Source of the DNA: Acididesulfobacillus acetoxydans
GTDB taxonomy: Bacteria; Bacillota; Desulfitobacteriia; Desulfitobacteriales; Desulfitobacteriaceae
Direction: 5' to 3'
DNA length: 64,000 nt
Assembly: GCF_902729405.1 (NCBI RefSeq)
Contig: NZ_LR746496.1
Location: 3,720,001-3,784,000, forward strand
The notes beneath the pieces are model-generated. The model searched no databases. It saw nothing but the letters and a program-made list of their open reading frames with translations, and was not told the DNA's origin. This document shows, in pieces, positions 54,052-62,114 of the stretch. Every line of letters begins with the position of its first letter. Position 1 is the stretch's first letter. A program made the translations under genes and the position numbers.

Positions 54052-55552
54052 GAGGACGTATGAAGTTTTGTGTAAATGGTTAAAACTACCAATAAGGAGT
54101 TGATCATTTATGCAAGATGTTAAAGACCGGTTAGCCCGTGAAGTCGCCAAGGACTGTAAGACCGTCGAAGACGTCCACAACACGCTCAAAGACCTCTTCA
54201 GACGCACCCTGCAGGAGATTCTGGAAACCGAGATGAGCGACCATCTTGGTTATGAAAAACATAGTGTTGAGGGCAACAATTCAGGCAACAGCCGCAATGG
54301 ATATTCGAGAAAGACCATTCAAACACGTATGGGTGAAACAGAACTGGCGATTCCCCGGGATCGCAACGGCGAGTTTGAACCACACATCATCAAGAAGTAC
54401 GAGAAAAACGCCAGTGAACTCGAACAACAGATTATCGCGATGTATGCCAAAGGCATGTCGACTCGGGATATTGAAGCCCATATGCGCGATATCTACGGCA
54501 TTGATGTCTCAGCCGAGTTGGTCAGTAAAATCACGGACAAGGTCATGCCACTCGTCACAGAATGGCAATGCAGACCCCTTGAGCGTATCTATCCCATCGT
54601 CTTTCTGGACGCGATTCACTTCAAGGTTCGCAAAGATAATCGGATTGTCACCAAAGCCGCTTACTCTGTTTTGGGCCTGGATGTACAAGGCCGTAAAGAT
54701 ATTCTCGGAATCTGGATTGGCGAAAGTGAAACTGCCAGCTTCTGGCTCAGTGTCTGCAACGACTTAAAGAATCGGGGCGTAGAAGACATCCTAATTGCCA
54801 GCAAAGACGGGCTGACAGGCTTCTCAGAGGCCATAAACAGCGTTTTTCCCCGAACATCGATTCAACTGTGCGTGATTCATCAGATTCGCAACTCCATGAA
54901 GTATATTTCCTTCAAAGATCGAAAGCCGGTGATGGCTGACTTAAAACAGGTTTACCAAGCGGCGACTTTGGATGAAGCCGAATTTGCTTTCGAAATGTTC
55001 AAAGAAAAATGGGGTAAGAAATTTCCATTGGTAATTCGTTCCTGGGAAAACAACTGGCTGGAGCTCACCACTTACTTTGCTTTCCCCCGAGAAATCCGCC
55101 GGCTGATTTATACAACCAATACAGTGGAAGCCTATCACCGACAACTGCGGAAAATCACGAAAACGAAAACGGCTTTTCCCACGGATGATGCCCTACGAAA
55201 AATCGTTTACCTGGCAACCATGGAAATCACGAAGAAATGGACTATGCCCGTTCAAAATTGGGCAGAATGTATCTCACAGTTTGCGATACAATATGGGGAC
55301 CGGCTCAGCGGTGCCCTCTAGTCAGGGGCTTCGCCCCTGGAGTTTATCGCCTTGGTTCTGCCCGTGAGGAAATGGAGTTGGAAAGGGAAACCTCGAACAG
55401 ACAGTTCCCATTTCCTCCGGCAGAAACCAGCTGGGCGCTCAGGTTGCTCTCCAGCAGAGCCCTGCCCTCCCAGATTGGCAAGAGCCAGCTATATTCTAAC
55501 CCAAAAATCGTTTGAGCAAAGATTCCATTTACACAAAATAATTTACATTCCC
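54052..55552 (+). mobile_element. IS256-family insertion sequence, 1,501 bp, complete
   Basis: Terminal inverted repeats of about 28 bases (54052-54079 and 55525-55552) share TTTTGTGTAAATGG and begin with GAGGACG / GGGAATG. They are flanked by the perfect 8-bp duplication CGGCCAAA (54044-54051 and 55553-55560). One intact transposase gene lies inside. A hairpin CAGGGGC-TTC-GCCCCTG follows its stop. The matching target duplication and intact transposase suggest a recent insertion. Confidence 0.95.
54110..55321 (+). CDS. IS256-family (Mutator-type) transposase
   Basis: 403 residues, normal length. The DDE residues lie in IVFLDAIHFKVR (first Asp), IASKDGLTGFSEAI (second Asp) and YTTNTVEAYHRQLRKITK (Glu), with the family motif CVIHQIRNSMKYI between. 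The N terminus carries the helical DNA-binding part (LGYEKHSVEGNNSGNSRNGY). AAGGAG lies ten bases before the ATG. It is apparently functional. Confidence 0.96.
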   Translation: MQDVKDRLAREVAKDCKTVEDVHNTLKDLFRRTLQEILETEMSDHLGYEKHSVEGNNSGNSRNGYSRKTIQTRMGETELAIPRDRNGEFEPHIIKKYEKNASELEQQIIAMYAKGMSTRDIEAHMRDIYGIDVSAELVSKITDKVMPLVTEWQCRPLERIYPIVFLDAIHFKVRKDNRIVTKAAYSVLGLDVQGRKDILGIWIGESETASFWLSVCNDLKNRGVEDILIASKDGLTGFSEAINSVFPRTSIQLCVIHQIRNSMKYISFKDRKPVMADLKQVYQAATLDEAEFAFEMFKEKWGKKFPLVIRSWENNWLELTTYFAFPREIRRLIYTTNTVEAYHRQLRKITKTKTAFPTDDALRKIVYLATMEITKKWTMPVQNWAECISQFAIQYGDRLSGAL

Positions 55553-55712
55553 CGGCCAAAGCCCGTAATCCATCCAAACCCGGCATGTAACGGCGATCCT
55601 TGTGCCGCCTGCCGCCGAGTCGGCGGCGTTCCTCATGCGGCTTGGCGCCGGACACCGTTTCAAATCCGTCTGGGCTGGGACTCACTTCTTTGCCAAAGCT
55701 CACGTTCTTCAC

Positions 55713-56534
55713 TCCCCACGTTCTACCGAAAAATTCCCTCTCGCTTTAATAACGGAATATCTTCTTCCCATGTCACAGTCAAAAACAAACCCCAAACGGA
55801 ACTATCACCCCGAGCACCGGCCCCACACTTGAAATAGAGGCCACCCCGGACACGGGCGCCACTACGGATGCGAACTTTAACCCGAACACAAAGGCCACTC
55901 TGGGCGCGAACACCACCCTGACGCGCTTGTTACCCCGGATGTACTCGTCACCCCTAGCGTGCTCGTTACTCGAGCGCGGACTCTACAGCCCCCGGACAAC
56001 CCCAAATATCCAATAGTACTACCTCTTTCTCCTTTTTCCCCTCAAGAATATCAAGTTTCTCTCCCCGGTACTTTACAGAACCCTTAAAAATACTTACGGA
56101 AAGGTTACGCCGGCGCTAAATTACGGAAAAGAAAATAAGCCTGTTGACCTTTACTCAAAAGACCAACAGGCTGCCACAAAACTCCAACCCATTTTCAGCT
56201 TACAATCCCTTTTTCACCGACCTGTACACCCCCGAAGCATCTCTCACCGGCATGCTATGCTTCGGCTCCCTCTTTCACCCGCTTAGCTACGAGAAGCCCC
56301 GGCCGCCCGCACGTAGGATCAACCGGCATATCGCACGTCGCTCGGACCGCCCTCCATGATCCCCGGAGTCACTTCTGACAGACGGAGACCGTTTGTGCTC
56401 AGGTGGCTCATGCAACCTTTAGCCACCCCCAGAGCCACCTTCTGCCTGACGGGGACCCTCGGCTTAGTCAGCCCCAAAACCCCCGGACCGCCCGCGTGAG
56501 TTCCCGCGTGCCTGATACGTACCGGTCCTACGCG
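55713..56534. other. Intergenic with a terminator and a 3'-end duplication
   Basis: No gene is seen. AGCCTGTTG...CAACAGGCT (56138-56172), read on the minus strand and followed by TTATTTTCTTTT, is a terminator. A 30-base segment (56496-56525) repeats perfectly at 56563-56592, inside the helicase remnant. The 5' half (55840-56000) is a loosely repetitive GC-rich stretch without a readable frame. Confidence 0.6.
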
Positions 56535-56822
56535 CTAACTGGAATAACCTTCCAGCAGCCGTGTGAGTTCCCGCGTGCCTGATACGTACCGGACTTTGCT
56601 CCACTCGCGGGGATAGAGCCTCCGATAAGCGAGGCACCCAAAACGCTCGTCGATTAACATCACGATTCCCCGGTCCGTCTTCGTCCGGATCACCCGCCCC
56701 GCAGCCCGCAACACCTTATTGAATCCCCGATACATATAGGCAAATTCAAAGCCTTGCCCCGAACTCTCCTGATAATAAGAACGGATGAGTTCGCGTTCCG
56801 GATAGATTTGCGGTAAGCCCAC
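56535..56822 (-). pseudogene. Rad3/DinG-type helicase, C-terminal remnant
   Basis: 95 residues containing GLPQIYPERELIRSYYQES, GFEFAYMYRGFNKVLRAAGR and VIRTKTDRGIVMLIDERFG. These are the last helicase motifs (V and VI) of DEAD_2/Rad3-like DNA helicases. The first 500 or more residues, including the Walker motifs and the FeS cluster, are absent. Upstream, minus-strand sequence to about 56940 is open in another frame but is not recognisably the same gene. Confidence 0.75.
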
Positions 56823-57036
56823 CCGCCACTCCCAAGAACTTCCGCAAGGCCTTCAGCAGGAGGGCGGGCCGCGCTTTCTCCGCATAACCCCAATCCCCGC
56901 GGTCGGCAACGGGCAGGAAAAACTGCTCTCTTTGGGCGGCGGCTAAAAAACTAACTGACTTATTGTATAGGCTTGCCGTCTGTTTCTAATCGTAGTATTA
57001 TGATGGCGTAAGCAAATGAAACGAAGGTGAACTTGA

Positions 57037-57519
57037 TTGGATTCGATTGATTTGAAGGCCATATCTGAGTTAATGACGAATGGCCGCACGTCCTGGGCAG
57101 AACTTGCCAACTGTCTAGGACTGTCAAGCCCAGCCACAGCCGAACGGGTGCATCGGCTAGAAGAGCAAGGGGTAATTAGAGGATTCACGGCTCTCGTCGA
57201 ACCCGAAGCCGTGGGTTGTGGTCTGGCGGCTTTCGTGGCTGTTACCTTGGACCGTCCGGAACACCGGAATCCCTTTTTGCAGCGAATTTCGGAGATGCGA
57301 GAAATACAGGAGTGCCACCATGTCGCCGGAGAGGATGATTACCTTCTGAAGGTGCGATGTCGGGGAACGCGAGACCTGGAACGGGTGGTCAGCGAAGAGA
57401 TTAAAGACATACCCGGTGTCGCAAGAACTCGAACAACCATTGTGATGAGCACCCACAAAGAGACTCCCGTGCTTCCGATGTTTCCGGAACACGTGGTTGA
57501 TGTTTCGACTCGGAAGTAG
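57037..57519 (+). CDS. Lrp/AsnC-family regulator
   Basis: 160 residues: an N-terminal HTH (LKAISELMTNGRTSWAELAN; LSSPATAERVHRLEEQGVIR) and a C-terminal RAM effector-binding domain (VAVTLDRPEHRNPFLQRISE; CHHVAGEDDYLLKVRCRGTR). TTG start at 57037 with AAGGTGA upstream. It binds an amino acid and controls the adjacent exporter gene, 15 bases downstream. Confidence 0.93.
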   Translation: MDSIDLKAISELMTNGRTSWAELANCLGLSSPATAERVHRLEEQGVIRGFTALVEPEAVGCGLAAFVAVTLDRPEHRNPFLQRISEMREIQECHHVAGEDDYLLKVRCRGTRDLERVVSEEIKDIPGVARTRTTIVMSTHKETPVLPMFPEHVVDVSTRK

Positions 57520-57534
57520 AGGGGAGTCGGTTTA

Positions 57535-58158
57535 ATGGATTTTCTTTTGAGGGGCCTCATCATCGGCGTGTCAATCGCCGCTCCGGTCGGTCCGATTGGC
57601 CTTCTGTGTATCCAGCGCACTCTAATGCAAGGTCGAATATCCGGGTTCCTAAGCGGTCTGGGTGCGGCCACGGCGGACGCTGTGTACGGCGGCATAGTCG
57701 GTTTCGGCATTAATCTTGTATCGAGCTTCTTGATGGACCAGCGAATATGGATTCATTTGACAGGCGGCGCTTTATTGCTTTTGCTAGGAATAAAAGGCCT
57801 CTTTGCCAGGCCCGCTGAACGGGCCGCGCAGACAAAAACCCCTGTGCGCGGATTGTGGTGGAGCTATCTGTCCACCTTTGTACTCACACTCGCCAATCCC
57901 ATGACCATCTTATCCTTTGTGGCCGTGTTTGCCGCGCTTGGCGTCGCCAACTCCTCCCACCAATACTTGCGTGCCACTTTAACCGTGAGCGGGGTCTTCC
58001 TTGGCAGCGCTCTCTGGTGGCTGATTCTGAGTGGCGTTGCCGCCCGGCTTAAAGGAAAACTCAATAGATCAGCCCTCGTGTGGATTGGCAGATTATCCGC
58101 GGCCATCATTATCGGGTTCGGAATCTTCGGCATCGTAAGTTCCGGCGTCGTCGCTTGA
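57535..58158 (+). CDS. LysE/RhtB-family amino-acid exporter
   Basis: 207 residues and about six membrane helices. The family opening GLIIGVSIAAPVGPIGLLCI (with PVGP) and the middle motif TLANPMTILSFVAVFAALG are diagnostic. It exports an amino acid; the Lrp regulator just upstream is the standard partner. GAGGGGAG lies seven bases before the ATG. It converges with the cmr operon, the stop codons being 45 bases apart with no clear terminator. Confidence 0.94.
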   Translation: MDFLLRGLIIGVSIAAPVGPIGLLCIQRTLMQGRISGFLSGLGAATADAVYGGIVGFGINLVSSFLMDQRIWIHLTGGALLLLLGIKGLFARPAERAAQTKTPVRGLWWSYLSTFVLTLANPMTILSFVAVFAALGVANSSHQYLRATLTVSGVFLGSALWWLILSGVAARLKGKLNRSALVWIGRLSAAIIIGFGIFGIVSSGVVA

Positions 58159-58202
58159 TGCTCGCGACTCCAACACCTCCAGCCCACCCCCGTACACGTC
58201 AC

Positions 58203-59531
58203 TCAGGACATGAAACCGTAGCCGACCGCTGTCTTGGCACCTATCCCCTGCTCTTTCAAAGCTTGTTCTAACCCTGTACGTGCCACCTCCAAAACTCTCT
58301 TGCCGGCGAAACACCCAGATTTTATTTCGACATTGTCCTCTTTTCGAATGGCCAGGGTAAAACGAAACTCTGTCTTCTTTCCCACCGTGAGAAAAAGAAT
58401 AGGATTGGGCTCGTAATAGTCCGCCGGGGCCTTATTCTTTGAACCATAGTAATCCGCGTTGTGTGGAGTCATGACGTCAACTTCAATCTCAGGGTTTCCC
58501 AGCGGGAAGGCGTCAAAAAAAAGGACGCTTCCCTTCCGGATCTCCTTCTTGTCCTCCGTTTTACCGCCAAAGAGACGGATGAATCCCTCGTCCTGCCCGG
58601 CTTTGCACGGCCGCGCCTCCTCCTGCCCGGACTTCTCTCCCCCGGACTCCTCCTGCGCGCTCTCGTCCTGCCACCCGGGTTCCTCCTGCTCCCTTCCCTC
58701 CCGCTCGGCAAAATGTTCCGCCCAGATCCAGGAGCGCGTTACGCCTTTCACCGCGCTTCCCGGAAGATAAGGAAAGCCGTAGAGGTGGTGCAAAGTAATC
58801 GAGGTTTCATAGACGGAGGCGCCACCTAAGCCGACGACCACCCTCCACTCCGGTTTTGCCGTAAAACTCAGGGTTTCGAAACCCAAGTCCAAAATACTCT
58901 TCTCCCGCCGCGCTAGGATCTCGGGCAACCGACAGAAAGAAAACTCGGGGGCAAGAGTTCCGGACAAGAGTCCCCTCTGGTCATGCTGGACGACGACAAA
59001 TCTTTCTTTCTCAGCCCCGCCTTTGCGGCCATTTTGGACAAGTGGAAATTTGTTCAGCCGCAAGTAATAATTCTCAAACTTCACTTCACTTTCTGCCAGA
59101 AGCTCTCTCGTGTCCCGGGGGATATACCGGGGAACCTCACGCTCCGCGGGAAAATAACCCCCTCCTTCCCGCCGTCCCTGTGTCCCGTTCATATTCCAGT
59201 TACCCGCGCCTGCCCTCATCTCCGCATCCCCTCTGCGCGGTCCACCCTGCGCCGCCGCTTGGGGCCTGAGGGGCGGAATCCCCTTCTCGTTACGTTTATA
59301 TTCGTGAACCGGAGTTCTCTCCTCCCTGCAAAGACTGACAGCATTCACTTGGCTCGGGTTTCCCTCACGGATCACGGTGAACTCCACTTCGGCCCCAAGA
59401 GCAAGCTGATTCTTAAGCTGATTGTTCTCCGAAGCCAGATCGAAACTGTACTTTTTCCCATCTTCACCCAGTATGATCCCTTTTCCCCGTTCACAGGAAA
59501 ACTGAAATATCCTTAATCTTTTACGATTCAT
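58203..59531 (-). CDS. cmr6: Type III-B CRISPR RAMP protein Cmr6 with an N-terminal cold-shock-like domain
   Basis: About 442 residues. The C-terminal half (about 135-442) is a RAMP: SITLHHLYGFPYLPGSAVKG is the Cmr6 substrate-helix motif, FFDAFPLGNPEIEVDVMTPH follows, and the glycine-rich loop GIGAKTAVGYGFMS ends the protein. Residues about 1-70 (FSCERGKGIILGEDGKKYSF; LALGAEVEFTVIREG) have the pattern of a cold-shock/OB-fold RNA-binding domain. A disordered linker (about 75-125) and a Glu/Gln/Gly-rich insert (about 285-325) are present. Cmr6 sits at the head end of the Cmr complex, beside Cmr1. ATG 59531 lies eight bases after GAGGG. Last gene of the operon. Confidence 0.88.
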   Translation of the reverse strand: MNRKRLRIFQFSCERGKGIILGEDGKKYSFDLASENNQLKNQLALGAEVEFTVIREGNPSQVNAVSLCREERTPVHEYKRNEKGIPPLRPQAAAQGGPRRGDAEMRAGAGNWNMNGTQGRREGGGYFPAEREVPRYIPRDTRELLAESEVKFENYYLRLNKFPLVQNGRKGGAEKERFVVVQHDQRGLLSGTLAPEFSFCRLPEILARREKSILDLGFETLSFTAKPEWRVVVGLGGASVYETSITLHHLYGFPYLPGSAVKGVTRSWIWAEHFAEREGREQEEPGWQDESAQEESGGEKSGQEEARPCKAGQDEGFIRLFGGKTEDKKEIRKGSVLFFDAFPLGNPEIEVDVMTPHNADYYGSKNKAPADYYEPNPILFLTVGKKTEFRFTLAIRKEDNVEIKSGCFAGKRVLEVARTGLEQALKEQGIGAKTAVGYGFMS

Positions 59532-59542
59532 CTCTCCCACCC

Positions 59543-59971
59543 TCAATTCTCCTCAGGCTCACCCTCAATTAACCCTTCGGCAAAGCGCCGCAGCCAACTG
59601 AAAAGGCCCAAGACCTCCACCGTAACTGACCGGTATTGGGGCGACGGCAGGGTTATGACCTCTTCAACCAAATCCTTCCCCTCCGTCAATAATTCCTTCT
59701 CCCGCAACCAAGCCGCAATTTGGCTGTAAATCCGACCATAAGGTGTTTCCTTTGCTCTTTGCTTTGAATCCGTCCCCATTTTTGAGCGGACAAATGCCAG
59801 AGTAGCCGCCAACCCATTGGTCTTGATCAGCATGGGAATCTTTTTGACATAGGATTTGTATTTCTTGTCGTCAACTCCCAAAGCTTGTTTCGCCTCTTCC
59901 ACCATCTCGTAAGCCCGTGCGGCGCGGCCCTGCTCAATCAGCGAAACTCTATTTTGAACTTTGTTCGCCAT
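59543..59971 (-). CDS. cmr5: Type III-B CRISPR small subunit Cmr5
   Basis: 142 residues, all helical, with the family signature YKSYVKKIPMLIKTNGLAAT followed by LAFVRSKM. It forms the inner filament of the Cmr complex along the crRNA-target duplex. GGAGGTG lies 11 bases before the ATG, and the gene overlaps cmr4 by 23 bases, indicating coupled translation. Confidence 0.96.
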   Translation of the reverse strand: MANKVQNRVSLIEQGRAARAYEMVEEAKQALGVDDKKYKSYVKKIPMLIKTNGLAATLAFVRSKMGTDSKQRAKETPYGRIYSQIAAWLREKELLTEGKDLVEEVITLPSPQYRSVTVEVLGLFSWLRRFAEGLIEGEPEEN

Positions 59972-60908
59972 GGTCCTTCACCTCCAAGAGATTATCCCCA
60001 AGACCTACGAGCCCCTTGCCAATCGTCGCGTCCCCGCCGATCTGTACTAGCGGCGGCAGGTTTTCTTGAAAAAACCTTAAAACTGCCTTTTCCCCGTCTG
60101 TGAAGACACCCTTCTTGACATTAAAGACCGGTGCCGTCAAAACAAGTGAGTAAAGAACTGTCTCCGCGGGTAGGTATTCCTCGGTAAAAAGTGCTCCTTT
60201 CTCAACCGTACCAGTCTTTTGGTCGATTTTCGTCCTGGTTATGACCTCTGTCGACATTTGGACAAAATCACTAAAATCGTCGTCACTCAGAACCAGCAGA
60301 TCCCGGGTCATCTTACTGCGCAGGTAGTCAAAAGAAGGCCCTTGCGGCAAACTAACTTCAGCGAGCCAGCCCGCAAGGCGGCTGCAAGCGGCGTCGGGCC
60401 GAGCCTCGAAGGTATACTCCTCAAGAACGATTTTCCCTGACTTTGCCCCAACGTAGAGAGAACACCCATCCGGCGTCGAGTTTGTCGCTGGTACGTCCCA
60501 CGCCTGGGCAACATCGGCAAGGAGCAGATCGTTTTTAAACCTCTCCAAAACCTGGGGACAGGTGACCCAGGCATAGACCCCTTTGACAGATCGCACAGGG
60601 AACAGCAGAACCCGGGCATCGGTTAAACCCAGGGCTGCCGCGTATTCTCCGCCGGTCTCAGGACCGAAAACGAGGGCCATGCTCTCTTCCCTTGCCTCCC
60701 CGCTTAATTCACGCCCTTGAAAATATAGCCTTTCCCTTCGTCTCACGGCGTCTCGCAGGCTCCCTTTGAGCCCGGAAGCCTCGATCTTCGGAAAGCCGGT
60801 GTGGCGCTCTCTCTGGATCGGCAGATCCACAATGCCAAGATCGCTGCCGCTGCCGGCATGGACTGACGATTCGCAGAACAGGAAAACGGGTCTCGCCAAT
60901 TTGTACAT
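59949..60908 (-). CDS. cmr4: Type III-B CRISPR backbone RAMP Cmr4
   Basis: 319 residues. The N-terminal motif HAGSGSDLGIVDLPIQRERH followed by TGFPKIEASGLKGSLR is the Cmr4 hallmark, carrying the Asp of the target-RNA cleavage loop (GSDLG). GGDATIGKGLVG near the C terminus is the RAMP glycine loop. Several copies form the backbone and cut target RNA at six-base steps. GGGAGGGG precedes the ATG. Confidence 0.96.
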   Translation of the reverse strand: MYKLARPVFLFCESSVHAGSGSDLGIVDLPIQRERHTGFPKIEASGLKGSLRDAVRRRERLYFQGRELSGEAREESMALVFGPETGGEYAAALGLTDARVLLFPVRSVKGVYAWVTCPQVLERFKNDLLLADVAQAWDVPATNSTPDGCSLYVGAKSGKIVLEEYTFEARPDAACSRLAGWLAEVSLPQGPSFDYLRSKMTRDLLVLSDDDFSDFVQMSTEVITRTKIDQKTGTVEKGALFTEEYLPAETVLYSLVLTAPVFNVKKGVFTDGEKAVLRFFQENLPPLVQIGGDATIGKGLVGLGDNLLEVKDHGEQSSK

Positions 60909-60929
60909 CTTGTTAACCCCTCCCTCTTG

Positions 60930-62114
60930 TCAAGAACGCGGTTTTTGTAAAGGAACCTGATCAAATTTTCCTTCTTTCAGGCTGTCGTACTGCTCTTCCA
61001 TCCACTTCGAATAGAGTTTGTCAGTAGAATTATCTTGTATATAAAAGTAGTTGTAGATTTTCAGGTTCTCCCCCTCCGGTTTATACTGGATTCTGAAACG
61101 CCCGGAACAGTCCTTGAAGACAAAGGTATCTCTTATTCGCGTATGACTCAACTCCTTGTCATTGTAGAGCTCCAGGACGACCCCTCGGTCTCTTAAATCC
61201 TCCAGCTTCTTGCAAAGCCTCTGCAATGATTGCAGCAACTCCTTTTTTCTCGTCTTCTCTTCACTCCAGTACTTTCCACCTCGCGGCATATAGACCAGGA
61301 AAAAGGACTGATATCTCTGCCAAAATATCATTCCCACCGCATTCAGAGCAATCATGGCCGACCCGTCGTCCTTAATCTCCTCGACACATGAGCTAAAGTC
61401 GTCCTCAACGGCATGCAAGCGCTTATAGTTTTCCCAACTCTCCTCCACGCCCTTCGCCAATTCCTTAAATAATTCGCTGTATTTGGCGAAAAGGCCCCAC
61501 GAGATATCGACCGGAGCCTGCGGGATTTTCAGAAGCTCATGGGTATCTTCAAAAAGATAATAGATTGGGATGTTATAGACCTGACCGAGAAGAGTCAGAT
61601 AGGGAATTGTCCCTTTGTAGCCGCCGGTGATATTTAGTACCAAGTCATCCGTGAAAAACTCACCACATTCCAGCGCTAGAACGTTAAAGCGCTTGACCAG
61701 GTTAACCATTCCCTCTTGGGCAAAGGTATGGGCATCCAGTACCTGTAAACCTTTAATCACATCATCATCCGGATCAAAAAAGACCGGTATCTCCCCTTGG
61801 GTATTGAAATACTTCTGCACCATTTCCGCCGCCAGCCTAGATTCAATCGTATCACTGCAAAGGAGATGAACCTCACAATTCTCCGCGAATTGCTCTTTTA
61901 GTTTCCAAGTGCTGCTGATTTCGGCCGAAGCATTCTGATTTCCCGCCATCCATCGTGATACGGCTTTCCGAATCTCCTCAATACGCTCTTGGTTCTCCTG
62001 CCAACGGCTGTGCCTTTTCCCCTTGATCCCATTCAGGTGATCCCTCATGTCTTTCCGCTCATTGTCGTAATTGGAGAAAATCGACGTACCGACTGTCGTG
62101 ATGATCCTTTTCAT
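60930..62114 (-). CDS. CARF-domain ancillary effector of the type III system, non-HEPN C terminus
   Basis: 394 residues. The CARF sensor (about 1-205) has ITTVGTSIFSN (motif I, 5-15) and LNITGGYKGTIPYLTLLGQV (motif II, about 160-179), followed by IYYLFEDTHELLKIP. It should bind the cyclic oligoadenylate made by Cas10. A helical linker (about 206-284) leads to a small C-terminal domain (about 285-380; LRDRGVVLELYNDKELSHTR, then FKDCSGRFRIQYKPEGENLK) of two helices and a beta-sheet. No C-terminal R-x4-6-H HEPN motif and no PD-(D/E)xK pattern is visible. The layout resembles CARF-RelE proteins (Cami1), which cleave mRNA on ribosomes; this is inference. GGAGGAG precedes the ATG, which overlaps cmr3 by four bases. 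Confidence 0.85.
   Translation of the reverse strand: MKRIITTVGTSIFSNYDNERKDMRDHLNGIKGKRHSRWQENQERIEEIRKAVSRWMAGNQNASAEISSTWKLKEQFAENCEVHLLCSDTIESRLAAEMVQKYFNTQGEIPVFFDPDDDVIKGLQVLDAHTFAQEGMVNLVKRFNVLALECGEFFTDDLVLNITGGYKGTIPYLTLLGQVYNIPIYYLFEDTHELLKIPQAPVDISWGLFAKYSELFKELAKGVEESWENYKRLHAVEDDFSSCVEEIKDDGSAMIALNAVGMIFWQRYQSFFLVYMPRGGKYWSEEKTRKKELLQSLQRLCKKLEDLRDRGVVLELYNDKELSHTRIRDTFVFKDCSGRFRIQYKPEGENLKIYNYFYIQDNSTDKLYSKWMEEQYDSLKEGKFDQVPLQKPRS

Larger units (their letters stand above)
52125..55712 (-). pseudogene. OatA-like acyltransferase with SGNH domain, split by an IS256-family insertion
   Basis: The 5' part (55553-55712) encodes RRYMPGLDGLRALA. The 3' part (52125-54051) continues VLAVIAYHLNLACLPDGLLG, then the rest of an acyltransferase-3 membrane domain (about ten helices; LGHLWSLAVEEQFYLIWPLL), a Pro/Ala/Gly-rich linker and a C-terminal SGNH hydrolase (VTAIGDSVMVDVAPYL; ELGTNGPF; DGVHLNPTG). 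Removing the element plus one target duplicate restores MPGLDGLRALAVLAVIAYHL exactly. The gene would O-acetylate a cell-wall or exopolysaccharide sugar. A frame from ATG 54107, inside the element, reads into the 3' part but has no ribosome-binding site, so the gene is probably inactive. Confidence 0.92.

Noticed and set aside
52125-54107. Acyltransferase starting at ATG 54107 as a normal gene
   Set aside because: The first 19 residues come from the insertion-sequence end; the true N terminus is at 55553-55712 and the target duplication proves the interruption.
60930-62114. R-x5-H (RKDMRDH) near residue 20 of the CARF protein as a HEPN active site
   Set aside because: It lies in the first CARF loop, not in a C-terminal helical HEPN domain.
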